From positions 1 to 64,000 of the forward strand of contig JANSLP010000011.1 in assembly GCA_029298735.1 (NCBI GenBank): DNA of 64,000 nucleotides. The letters run 5' to 3'. The DNA comes from Ophiostoma sp. CBS 140.51 (taxonomy: Eukaryota; Ascomycota; Sordariomycetes; Ophiostomatales; Ophiostomataceae). Below, in pieces: positions 32,696-42,882 of this stretch. The position numbers and the translations under genes are program-made. The notes beneath the pieces are model-generated. The model was given only the letters and a program-made list of their open reading frames with translations, was not told where the DNA came from and did not search any database. Positions within the stretch are counted from its first letter, which is position 1, and each line of letters starts with the position of its first letter.

Positions 32696-35209
32696 ATGAG
32701 GTACTCGAAACTGTTCTTTTCATCACAAGCCCTAATTTTGACGGGGCTCACCTACGGACTGCCCGGAAAGGCTGCTGCCAGAATTACTGCGACCTCACAG
32801 TTCGGATTTCGCGATGCTTTCACAAACGACACGTTCTCCATGGTGACCATCTCGGACACCGCCTCTATTCGATACCGAAATCCAGGCTCAATTTGCGAGA
32901 CCACACCAGGCATTGATGAGCTTGTCGGGTTTGTTGATTTGACAAACGAGGCCGATGGTAAGGCGACTGAAAGCTACTTCTTCTGGTTCACCGAGGCCAG
33001 GCACGACGCCGACACGGCACCTCTCACGATATGGCTGAATGGCGGACCAGGATCAGACTCACTCCTGGGTCTATTTGGAGGCAAGTTTCCTCTTGCACGC
33101 ATCGAACGTGACACTGGCTGACGAGCTCAGAGATCGGACCATGCAGAGTGACGGATGGACTAAACACAACACTCAACCCATACTCGTGGTCTGAGGTGTC
33201 CAGCATTCTGTTCCTGTCTCAACCGGCCGGCGTGGGATTTTCATATCAGACACAGGGAGGCAATAGCAGCTCCGCACCTGTCACCGACACGTCAGAAGAG
33301 GCATCTATTGCAGCATGGGAGGTTCTCCAAGCTTTCATGCAAGCACTGCCTACACTGGACCCAAAAGTCAAGACCAAATCAGTCCACCTGTGGACTGAAA
33401 GGTACGTGGTACATATCCAGGGAATGTGTTTAAACTGCCACGATGTTGACATTAGAAATATGCAGCTATGGTGGCCATTACGGACCAAGTAAGTTATTCT
33501 TTCCATTACGTGGGTATTCTAGCTCTATTGACAGAATACAGCTTTCTTTCGGTACTTCCACGACATGAACGAAGGAATAAAAAACGGGTCGACGACAGTT
33601 GGCATTTCTCTCGAGCTTGGAACGTTGGGCATTGCCAGTGGCATTATTGACGCCCTTGCTCAATTTCCCAAGGTGCGTCTGAATGCGTGCAAATGCCTGT
33701 ACTGGAGGGCTTAAGCTTAATTGGCAGCCAACTCACAGCTGTGTTGCAGTTTCCAGAGTTTGCAGCAAACAATACCTACAATGCCTCCCTTGTTCCAGAT
33801 GAAGGTATACACAGTCTCGGAGAACTATTTCTTCATCAACAAAAGAGCACGTTGTACCGAACCTCAAATTACTGACTATTCTTAGTCTCACGATATATGA
33901 ACTTCGCCTGCCACATGCCGAATGGGTGCATCGATCAAGTACAGCAATGCCGCGAGGCGTATCTACATGACAGGCAAAAGTTGGTCGCCCATATCTAACA
34001 ATTGTTTACTCCGACTTAAAGTGCTTGCTTGTCTCTTCCTTTTACAGCGCCTATTTAAATTGCTGAATAGCAATGTATGGCATCGTACGTGAAGAAACAA
34101 GATGAATGCATTCTTGCTAACCGATCAAAGCCCCAGTAACATTGCTCGCTGCACTGAAGCAACATACATGTGTAAGTGGGCCACGTGCCTTGCAAAGCTC
34201 ATCAACTTCAGAAGGGCATTTTCGATTTTGTCGGCCAGCTGGCTAATATATGAGCGCCCATTCCAGGCCGGGACAACGTAGAGGGGCCCTACTACTTTTA
34301 TGGCAGCCGGAACATGTACGATATACGCCGGCCGGCAGACGACCCGATCGTCCCTCAGCAGGCGTTTGTGGACTTTCTGAACCTGCCAGCGACCAGGGCA
34401 GCTTTAGGCATCGATAGGATACCGGAACTTAGCACGGTGCCCACGCCTAATACTACATCCTCGTCGTTTGTGTATGCTGCACAGAGCGAGGCAGTGTACA
34501 ACGTCTTTACACGCGCGGGAGATTACGTCTTCCCTAGTTTTCTGGCCGATCTCGAGTATCTGCTTGAGAACGGCATTCGCGTGCTGTAAGAGTGACATAC
34601 CGGGCGATAGAGATGGAGATGAGATCACGGTGCAAGCTTTGCGGTGCACGTTGTTTGCCCCCTTGTTTGGTAACCTGGCTAACCTTGTTCTCCCTTAATC
34701 GACTTTGTAGCTTGATGCATGGCGATGCCGACTACATTGCCAACTGGTAAGTGTAACGTGCAGTGTAAAAAAAGGCAAAGCTTACCTGTGCTTGTTGCTA
34801 ACAGCTGCACTTGTACAGGTTTGGCGGCGAGGCGGTCTCCCTGGCCCTCTCTTATCCACAGTCGTTTCTTTTCCAGGCCATGCCCTACACGCCGCTTGTT
34901 TTTGATGATCTTGAAAGCCCAGAAAACCCAGATAGCCCTGGCAATGGTAATGGGTCTGTCCAGGGCAAGGTGCGCGAGCATGGTAACCTGAGTTTTGCCG
35001 TTGTGTACGACGCCGGGCACTTTCTGCCGTTCGACAAGCCAGCCCTCGCTCTCGAAATGTTTCGACGCGCTGTGGCCAACCTCGATCTGCCGACGGGACG
35101 TGGTCCCACGAACAACACGGCCGTTCCTTTTGCACCAGACTCGCCGTTGTCAGCAGCATCTGCAGACGCAACAACACGAGATATATCAACATCATCACCG
35201 CCGTCATAA
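32696..35209 (+). CDS. Secreted serine carboxypeptidase (peptidase family S10)
   Basis: Ten exons rebuild 581 residues: 32696-33080, 33131-33401, 33466-33488, 33542-33672, 33750-33804, 33886-33979, 34131-34171, 34267-34585, 34711-34746 and 34819-35209. Motifs are intact: LTIWLNGGPGSDSL, catalytic Ser219 in WTESYGGHYGP, an acidic site around Asp445/447 in LLMHGDADYIANWFGG, and His519 in YDAGHFLPF. An N-terminal hydrophobic stretch (residues 8-22) looks like a signal peptide, and several Asn-X-Ser/Thr sites suggest glycosylation. S10 enzymes remove C-terminal residues at acidic pH, in the vacuole or outside the cell. Intron 1 appears to start GCAAGT, a GC-AG intron, because only this restores FGEIGPC. 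The donor of intron 6 is uncertain (GT at 33980 or GC at 33974; both keep frame). Nine introns and AT-rich flanks set it apart. Confidence 0.88.
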
Positions 35210-37214
35210 CCATCATCACAGTGCATCTAATCTCGCCCGGACCAGACTTTGGGACGCGACATGGATGTTGAATTGGCAGATTGGGCCGGAGCCATATGGG
35301 GCAAGAATAACGACGCGACCCCGCGTACTATTAATACTTAATACCCTGCATGTGACAGGAGAACGAGCATGCCCAGTCGATCCGGATGGGCGGTGAGAGT
35401 GGGCAAAGGTGAGAGCTGCTGCAGGCAAAAGATTCGATAGACATGCACTTTAAGATTGAGTGCTCGGGCCAAGACGGTTTCTTTCGTGCCAAGGCAGCGT
35501 TGGATGGCGTTGGATGGCGTCTCTGGTATTTTCTGTATTTTCCAGCATGGCAGGTTCTTATTGTGAGGCCGGCGGCGCGTCGTTGATGTACTTTGTAGCG
35601 TTGCAAGGGGGCGGACCTGGCCTGCTCTGGCTTTGGTCTGGTCTGGTACGTTCTGCAGACCTTGGAAGAAAATAAAATAAGGGAGGGTCCGTGTCTGTTT
35701 GAGGTTCACCTTCCGTTGTACGAAATCTGTATAGCAGGACGGAAAGAGGCAAGAGCGAGACACAAAAGGGAGTCGTTGTGGGAAGGAGAGGGAAGGGGGG
35801 CAGGGCAGGAAGGCGCTGCTGGAGCTGGGACCCGCAAGCACGACGAGGACGCGACCCAGCAAGTTGCAAGTCTGCAGCATTAGGAAGGGGAACGGTACAT
35901 GTACTGTGCTCCTGCCTGCATTGCAGCGAATGACGCAGGTCGGATGGACACTAATTTACAGGAAAGTGCCATTGCATAGGCAATTGCACAGAATTTCAAT
36001 TGAACGGACAAAAGCAAGAAAATTGGGAAAGAGAGACACAGAGAGAACAGAGAAAGAAATAACACGGGCAATCACGACCGACACGATTGCGCGCTTCCAG
36101 GTGAAGAAAATGGAAAGAGGGGGCGTCTCATTAAGACGGCGGACCGGGGGTTGGAAACAAACGCGCTCCAAAAAGGGCCTCTTGGTTTCGAAAATCGAGA
36201 ATTGGCAGGAGCTGGTCGCTGCAATTGGAGTCGTCTGGTCAACCAGCCCGGCGGGTCTGTTTGCTTAATTGCCTATTCGGGGCATAAGAGCTTCCAGCGC
36301 GTCTCCTGATTGGCCAACGCGAATGACAAGGGAAAAGGCACGAGCATGAGTGGGGCTGCCCGCTGCGTCACGTAAAAAGCGGCTGCAGGGCAATCTTGCT
36401 CTTTAGCTGCAATATGGGGGAGCACGCAGGAAAGCACTTTCCCAAATCCCAGGCGCGCCGCAGCACTTTCCACTGTAATGCAAAGTACCGGCAAGCACGA
36501 CCTAGGTCAAGTTCCCAATTGATTGTATCGTTTGTGTGTCTTTTGGCAGAAAAAGGGAAGGAGACAGCAAAGGCGCGTGCAAAGAGGCAATAAACACGCC
36601 GATGAGGAAAGAAAGAGCGGCCTCATAATTAGAAGGAGGAGGGGCGTGGCCAATGGAGCAATGGGAAAGAGCCTTTCACAACAGTTAAAGTGTCAATCTA
36701 CATAGGGAAAGTGAGGGGAGGTAATAATACACAGGTACGTACTCTGGTACTTTACAGTAGCCGGGGGTTTAATATGCACGAGAAATGGGAACCACTAGTT
36801 AGACACTCCGCAGCAATGTTTGCTGGGGCGCCACTCTGTCACTGCACTCTGCCCAGAATCCACTGCTACAACACGCTTCGCGGTTCTCGTGTCTCTTGTA
36901 TATTGTATATTTTGTGGGCGTCTTAGAGCGCTTTCTCGTGTCTTGCCTGATCCGCTTTGCCAATCGCGCTTGCCTTACCTCTTGGTCGTTGCTTCTCTTT
37001 TCTCTTTTTACTCCTCCTTCCTGCTCTTGAATTCTGATCTCGTCCGATCTCTCTTTCCTCTTCCCTGCTTCCTCGTTCCTTCCTCTTATGTCTCTTTCCT
37101 AGAGCGACGCGTTCAGCACGCTTCCACTCGTTTAACCCCTCGTCCTCCTTCTCGACTTCGTTTCCGTCTCGTCTCCTCGTATTTTCTCTCTTCTCGTCAG
37201 CATCTCCTCACGCC
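35210..37214. other. Intergenic region before the Yox1-like gene
   Basis: About 2 kb without a supportable gene. A 10-bp tandem duplication (TGGATGGCGT) lies at 35501-35520. An inverted CCAAT box (GATTGGCC) is at 36308-36315. From about 36.9 kb the plus strand is strongly C/T-rich, leading into the next start codon, with an ACGCGT box at 37107-37112. Confidence 0.5.
37107..37112 (+). promoter_or_regulatory. ACGCGT (MCB) box upstream of the Yox1-like gene
   Basis: The MBF binding core ACGCGT lies about 100 bp before the start codon. Two more copies are within the next 330 bp: 37270-37275 in exon 1 and 37431-37436 in intron 1. MBF drives G1/S genes in yeasts and YOX1 is among its targets there. 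Use in this fungus is inferred. Confidence 0.4.
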
Positions 37215-39505
37215 ATGGAGTCCGAACTGCCCGCCACGTCTCCGGCCATGGTCGCCCGCCCCGATGGCGACGCGTCTAACGAGCCTCTCATCTCCTCACC
37301 ACGCAGCAGCGACAGCAGCACTATCGACAAGGCTGACGAGTCTCTTGCCCTTTCTTCTGACGCCGGTGACCAGAGCATGCTTCGACACCCAAAGGGCAAG
37401 CGGAAACGGACTGCGTAGGTATATGCCGGGACGCGTTTCTCGACTGCTCTTTTTTATATCACGACATTCATGTCTTTGCCTCTTCTCTTTTGCTTTCATA
37501 TAAGTTTTTGTCTCATGTCAATTGTATGGACGAAAACACGGTGACGCGGCTAACATTTTATTTCCCCTCCTCCAGTGCCGCAGACAAGAGCATCCTCGAG
37601 GCCGCTTACCTGTCCAATCCCAAGCCCGATAAGACCGCGCGTCTGGACATTGTCAGCCGAGTATCGTTGAACGAGAAGGAGGTCCAGGTATGTGATATAT
37701 CATGGGAGACATGGCAATATCTTCATGTCAATTTGACGCGCTTCGACGCGACCCACTCCGTGTACTGACATTTACTTTCTTAGATCTGGTTCCAGAACCG
37801 GAGGCAGAATGACCGCCGCAAGTCCCGTCCTCTCTCGCCACAGGAAATTGCCGCCCTCCGGTACGGCGGTATGCACGCCCTCTCTTCCGACCCGATGACA
37901 CCCTTCGGCCACGCTTCTCTTTCTCAGCACTCGTCATTTTCCTCCGACGGCCACGGCGCGTCTTCACCCCCGCACTACCAGCAATTTACTTCCGCTTCTA
38001 TGCCCGCCACCATGCCCTCGACGACACCCGCTTCTTCTCCCGAAATTGGTCCCTGGAACCCCGACGCGCTTGCCCAACATCAGCAACAGGAACTGGCACA
38101 CGACCGGAGTGCGGCGTCTGAAAGTGGAGCACATGGTGCCGTTCAGACACCGTCTGGTCCCCGCTCCTTCTCTAGCTCCATGAGCTCCGTTGGCTACCTG
38201 GCCAATCGCTGGAACATGCACAGCTCCTTCTCTACGCCGTCTTCCTTGAGTGGAGGTAACGGCCCTTCACCAAACGGTGACAACTCCCGGGACGAGTCCG
38301 TGAGACTCGAGCTCTTTGTCCGCCCCTCCTCATCAGCTGCTGTTCTTCCCCCACCATCACATCAGCAGCAGCTCCCCACACAGCAGGCCCAGCAACGTCC
38401 TTTCCGTCTCTCTCTTTCCCTGGAAGGCAAGGCTGAGGTCATTACAGGCCAATCCCCATCTCCTCCCCGGCGTTTGCCTCCTCCCAACCCCACAGTTGAT
38501 ATCGGTAGACGGACGGGTAGCAGCAGCAGCAGCAACGGCAGTGATAACATGCTCCCATCTCTTCCCGCTATTCGCCGGTCTGGTCTCAGCCGCAGTCAGT
38601 CGGCTCTGCCTAGCTTGGGCCTTACCCTCCCGCCCATCTCCAGCCTGACGAACTCGCTAGAGAGTGGATCGGCTCCTCCTCCCATGCCCCAGCCTTCCCA
38701 CCCGCCTCGCCTTCTACGGGGTCGCTCGCGTGACGTGCACGCATGGGAGTCTGTTTGCGACGCGGATACACGTGTTGACGACGAGCTCAGTGCTCACGCC
38801 GAGCAGGAGGCCAGCGGCTCGGCTATTGCCGCAATCAGCCTGCTGCGCTCAACCTCGTCGGTTAGCAACTCGTCAATGACGTCAAACTCCTCTGTTCTCC
38901 AGCCTACCGGCCACACGCGGAACGTGTCGTCCCGGTCAGGCATTCCGAGACCGGGCATGAAGCGTGCCAAGCTTGGCCGTGCCCTGAGCAGCGTTGCACG
39001 GATGCAAAATGTCGCCAACACCCGCGAGGAGAGCGGCAAGGACAAGGTGTGGGTTGACGACGAGAAGAAGAAGAAGCTCAAGCTCTCTACGCTCCTTTCT
39101 GGAAACGACTCAGACAAGGAGAACTGGAGCCCGGATGAGGATGGTCGTCCCAGACACAACCAGCCGTCCTCGAGCAACCTCGGAAACGGTTCGCGTCGGC
39201 CTCTGCCGTCGTCTCGGAATGGCCAGCAGCAACGGTCCGTTCTAGGCGAGGGTGGGAAGAGCAACAAGAACGCGCAACTCGCTACTCGGATGACGGGTGG
39301 CAAGGGTGCCGCGTTTGATGCTGCCGACATTTACGAGGACGGCCGCTCTCCGCCGAAGCGTGCTCAGCTGTCTCGTGCAGCCACTGTTTCAGCCCCGGAT
39401 GATGTCGAGCATTTTATGCGTGGTGCTCAAGTCAGCCCGAGCAAGAAGGGTGACATGGACTGCATTGCCGGTCTTCTGTCACTCTCGCAGGGCAACTGGC
39501 GTTGA
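37215..39505 (+). CDS. yox1: Homeodomain transcription factor, Yox1/Yhp1-like
   Basis: Three exons, 37215-37414, 37576-37687 and 37784-39505, encode 677 residues; both introns fall inside the homeodomain. The homeodomain spans about residues 58-120: KGKRKRTAAADKSILEAAYL, SNPKPDKTARLDIVSRVSL, then NEKEVQIWFQNRRQNDRRK, with the WFQNRR recognition helix at 106-111. The rest is low complexity: Ser/Pro-rich with poly-Gln and poly-Ser, then DKENWSPDEDG near 420 and a conserved C-terminal segment (DMDCIAGLLSLSQGNW). Yox1 and Yhp1 repress M/G1 genes in budding yeast; in fission yeast Yox1 restrains MBF. The assignment rests on the homeodomain type and the single short N-terminal placement, so orthology is probable, not proven. 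Three ACGCGT boxes lie around its start. Confidence 0.85.
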
Positions 39506-40835
39506 ACCCATTATCGAGCTACCGCTTACAACGCAAACAAAACTCGACTTGCTATAACAGCGTGGCACTATTTGTTTAATAGCCACGCCAAACAATTCAA
39601 AAGATAACAGTCGAATGGCGCCAACATTCACAACAACACGGTACTGGGACAAATCCAATGAACAAAAACAGAACTAGACCAAAAGTGGCGAGGCACTTGT
39701 ACACTACTTTACTGATGCCGGCACGTATACACACGAACATCCATCCACTAAACATAAACAACACCAAAAGCGGTCATCTACGTGGGGATTCGGAGTTTTT
39801 ATATCTACTCAAGGCGGCGGGCTATTTCTCTCTTTTTTTCTTTCTGTAATACCAACGTGAGGTTTGGGACATTTATGGGTCGGTTGCGCAACATTTAATG
39901 TTGGATACGATTTACTACTACTTTTCTTCTTCTCTTATTGACGAATATCTGTGCTCCTTTAATTCCCTTTGTCTTGTCCCTTTTCTTTCTGCGTCTCTCG
40001 TTTTTCTTTTCTCTTCCTGTCCTTTGTCTTGTTTCCTTTCATCTCTTCTTTTTTGTTCGAGCCGGTGTTTGTTTTCCCGTTTTTTACGTGACCAAAGCTT
40101 TGATCTGATCTGACTTTCATCTTCTCTCACACTTTTGTCAAGAAAAAAACAAACGATATGAATGGTCGGCCGGGGCTTAATGTTTTATTCTTATTACCTG
40201 CTCTTTCTACTCTTTTCGGCTGGCTTAGTGACTGGGCTGGCTGGAGGGTGAAAGGGTTCTTTGGCGCTTGGGGCTTCTATTTATGTATGATGTATGTCGT
40301 ACAAAAGGGCTGTTTCTTTCTTTTCCCTGTCTTAGAGTACAGGGCAACTTCCTTTGTCATCGAATCAATCAAATATAAAAAATACAAGAAGATATAAAAG
40401 CAATCAGTCCGTTCTTCTATTTCTGGCGAAGCGAATCTGTCTGTCTCTTCGATCATTTGAGCTCTATATAAAGTAGTAATAAATGTGTCAATGTGCGCGC
40501 ACGAGATCCCGGGCAAAGAAGTAAATACAAACAAGACGATGTTTCCAACAAGCTATGTACAGCAAAGTATGAGATGGACAAAAGGCAAAAGAGATAGTGA
40601 AAATGTGCGCAGTCCTTTGAGGAATGTACGGTCGTATCAATCATGTACAAAAAAAATGTATAGGGTGTGCGTCATGTTAGCACCCCATGAAAGCGAGGAG
40701 GTCTAAGAAGTCTCGACTCGCAAAGCACTGTCGTATGTTTCGACGTGGCTTTTGGGTATTGAGCAATATATGCAACGATCTATCTATAAGGAGATATATG
40801 CAACGCTTGCTTGTAAAAAATGATGAGATGTCTCC
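39506..40835. other. Convergent 3' intergenic region
   Basis: This holds the 3' flanks of the Yox1-like gene (+) and the NAD kinase gene (-). It is rich in A and T runs with several T-rich tracts (about 39.9-40.1 kb). I see no gene. Confidence 0.5.
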
Positions 40836-42882
40836 TTACATGCCGAGGAGACTCATCTGCCGCCGTAGAGGGCTGGCAGCGACACTGCCCTCCTCACTGG
40901 CATAGTAGCCGGAGTCGGTATCAATGTCCCAGTCAACCTCGTCCTTGGAGGCCAGGTCACTGGTGCCATCGCCCAGGCCGGCATCAAAACCCTTTTGGGT
41001 GGCTGCACGTGTGTTCCAGCGCAGGGTGCGCGAAACCGAGTTGAACCATTCAGTATCGGTGCGAGTGACGGTAGGGAAAGGGTACTGCGAAGCAGTAATG
41101 GTGACACAGTCGCCTGGCTTCAGTTCGACACGGCCCTTGCCATCAAAGGCACAATAAGCGGTGGCACGGCTGTTGCGTGGGATGGACACACGAAGGAGCA
41201 TCGTATCCGACAACACCATAGGACGGAACGAGAGTGTGTGAGGGCAGATCGGAGTAAGCAGGATCGCTGGGATGTCCGGGTGCACAAGAGATCCGCCGGC
41301 GGACAGAGAATAAGCAGTGGAACCTGAGAACGTGTGTTAGAGCTTGAAAGTATGGAAAGGGGCGGTGAGACATTTAAACGTTTGAGAGAAGGGAAAGTTC
41401 TAGCGGCTTACCTGTCGGTGTGGAGAAAATGCAGCCGTCGGCCTGGACGACAGTCAGAAGCTCGTCGTCGCCGTACAGCTCCAGGTTGGAAACATAAGGC
41501 GACGGGCCACGGTCGATAACCAGCTCGTTGAGGACTTCAAACTGCTCACCCTCCTCAGGCTGCTCGCCAGGGGTGGTGCCATCGCGGTAGACCGTGCAAG
41601 TGAAGCGCATGCGCAAGTTGACGCGCATACCCTCATTGCCCATAATGCGGTCGAGGTGGTAGCGGAAACGCTCAAACTCGAAAGTTGTGAGGAAACCGAG
41701 ACTTCCCAGGCTGAAAGACAGCACTGGAGGCACAATACGCTGGAAGAGCCATGATGTGAAGAGAACGGTGCCGTCGCCGCCGAGTGTGATGACGAGATCA
41801 AACTTCTCAGGGTGGCTCCAGCACAGATCAGGAGTCCAATACCGGAGCATGGACTCGAAACGAGGGTCGGCAGACACGATGCTGGAAGTACCGAAGCGCT
41901 TCGAGTTGCGCAGCTTGGCATCGACGTAGACATTGATGCCGACATCCGAGCCGTAGCGAGGGGTCGAGAGCAGCCACTGTGCAAGCTCCCGGGTCAGGAC
42001 GACGAGCTGATTGTCGCGTGCCTTTGTGACAATCATAATGTTGCGTACAGCACGGCGAATGGGCCGGCGCTGCAGCTGCTTGGAGACCTCGCGGACACCC
42101 GTAGCTGTCTGCACGAGGCGCGAATGAGACATGTACTCGTCGTTCTTGATTTCCTCCAGAACCTTCTCAATATCGACAGCGTCGTCGAAGCGTTGGTGGT
42201 AGTAACAGGGCGATTTTAGCCCAGAAAAGGCGGCTGCCGCGGCAGTCGTCGTAGGAGTGGCATTGTTGCGCAGAGCCAAGTCGTTGAGAGCATCGCAGAG
42301 CTGTTGTGATGACGACTCCTTGCCGGATGCAGGCTGAAATTGTGCAGTTGCCAGCGGCTGCAGCGATGTAGGCTCTTGGACGTTTAGTTCTCCACCAGCA
42401 GCTGGCTGGCTGTCCGAGGCAACCTCGACAACCGGCAGCGAGGCCTGCATGGTGGCGTTCAGCACGCCGCTGAGAGAAAGAGCCTCGGGCTTGTGGTTTC
42501 GTGCGACAGAGGCAAGAGCCTTGATGATCGTTTGGCGGGGGACCGAATCGAGAGTTCCGTGGTGGGAGCGGGCCGACTGAGGTCTGCGCAAAGCGGCGGC
42601 GTCGCCTAGGCGGTCCACATGCTGCTGGAGCGTCTGTTGGGTCTGTTGGTCCTGTAGCTGCAAATCTGAGTGGCCCTGAAGATCGGTGGTAGACAACGGG
42701 CTGTCACCGGCGAGAAGGGATGACGGCGACGTGGAGTTATATGAAGTCCTGGGCCGTTGTTCCATGGGGTTGTCGATGCGATCAGTGGAAGTGTGAATCA
42801 GCGACTCCAGCCCTTCAAGAGGCGTCGTGTGCGCCAAGGCAGGGTGGATTGCGGTCGAAGGCGAGGAAACTCGGCTAGCCAT
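40836..42882 (-). CDS. UTR1: NAD kinase (ATP-dependent, Utr1 family)
   Basis: Two exons, 42882-41412 and 41323-40836, encode 652 residues. The 88-bp intron (donor GTAAGC) sits in the conserved FSTPTGSTAYSLSAGG motif and joins in phase 1. The catalytic domain runs from about 260 to 600. It has the GGDGT motif at 368-372, LNELVIDRG at 451-459 with the conserved Asn-Glu, and DGCIFSTPTGSTAYSLSAGG from about 482. The N-terminal 250 residues are Ser/Gln-rich and likely regulatory. The enzyme makes NADP from NAD and ATP and supplies NADPH for biosynthesis and redox defence, in the cytosol or nucleus. I see no targeting signal for mitochondria. The C-terminal tail is acidic (DEVDWDIDTDSGYYASEEG). The leader contains a 9-bp inverted repeat (43035-43068). 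Confidence 0.96.

Noticed and set aside
36820..37503. Plus-strand frame across the start of the Yox1-like gene
   Set aside because: It lies in the C/T-rich leader and continues in the wrong frame through exon 1; the homeodomain frame starting at 37215 is clearly the real one.
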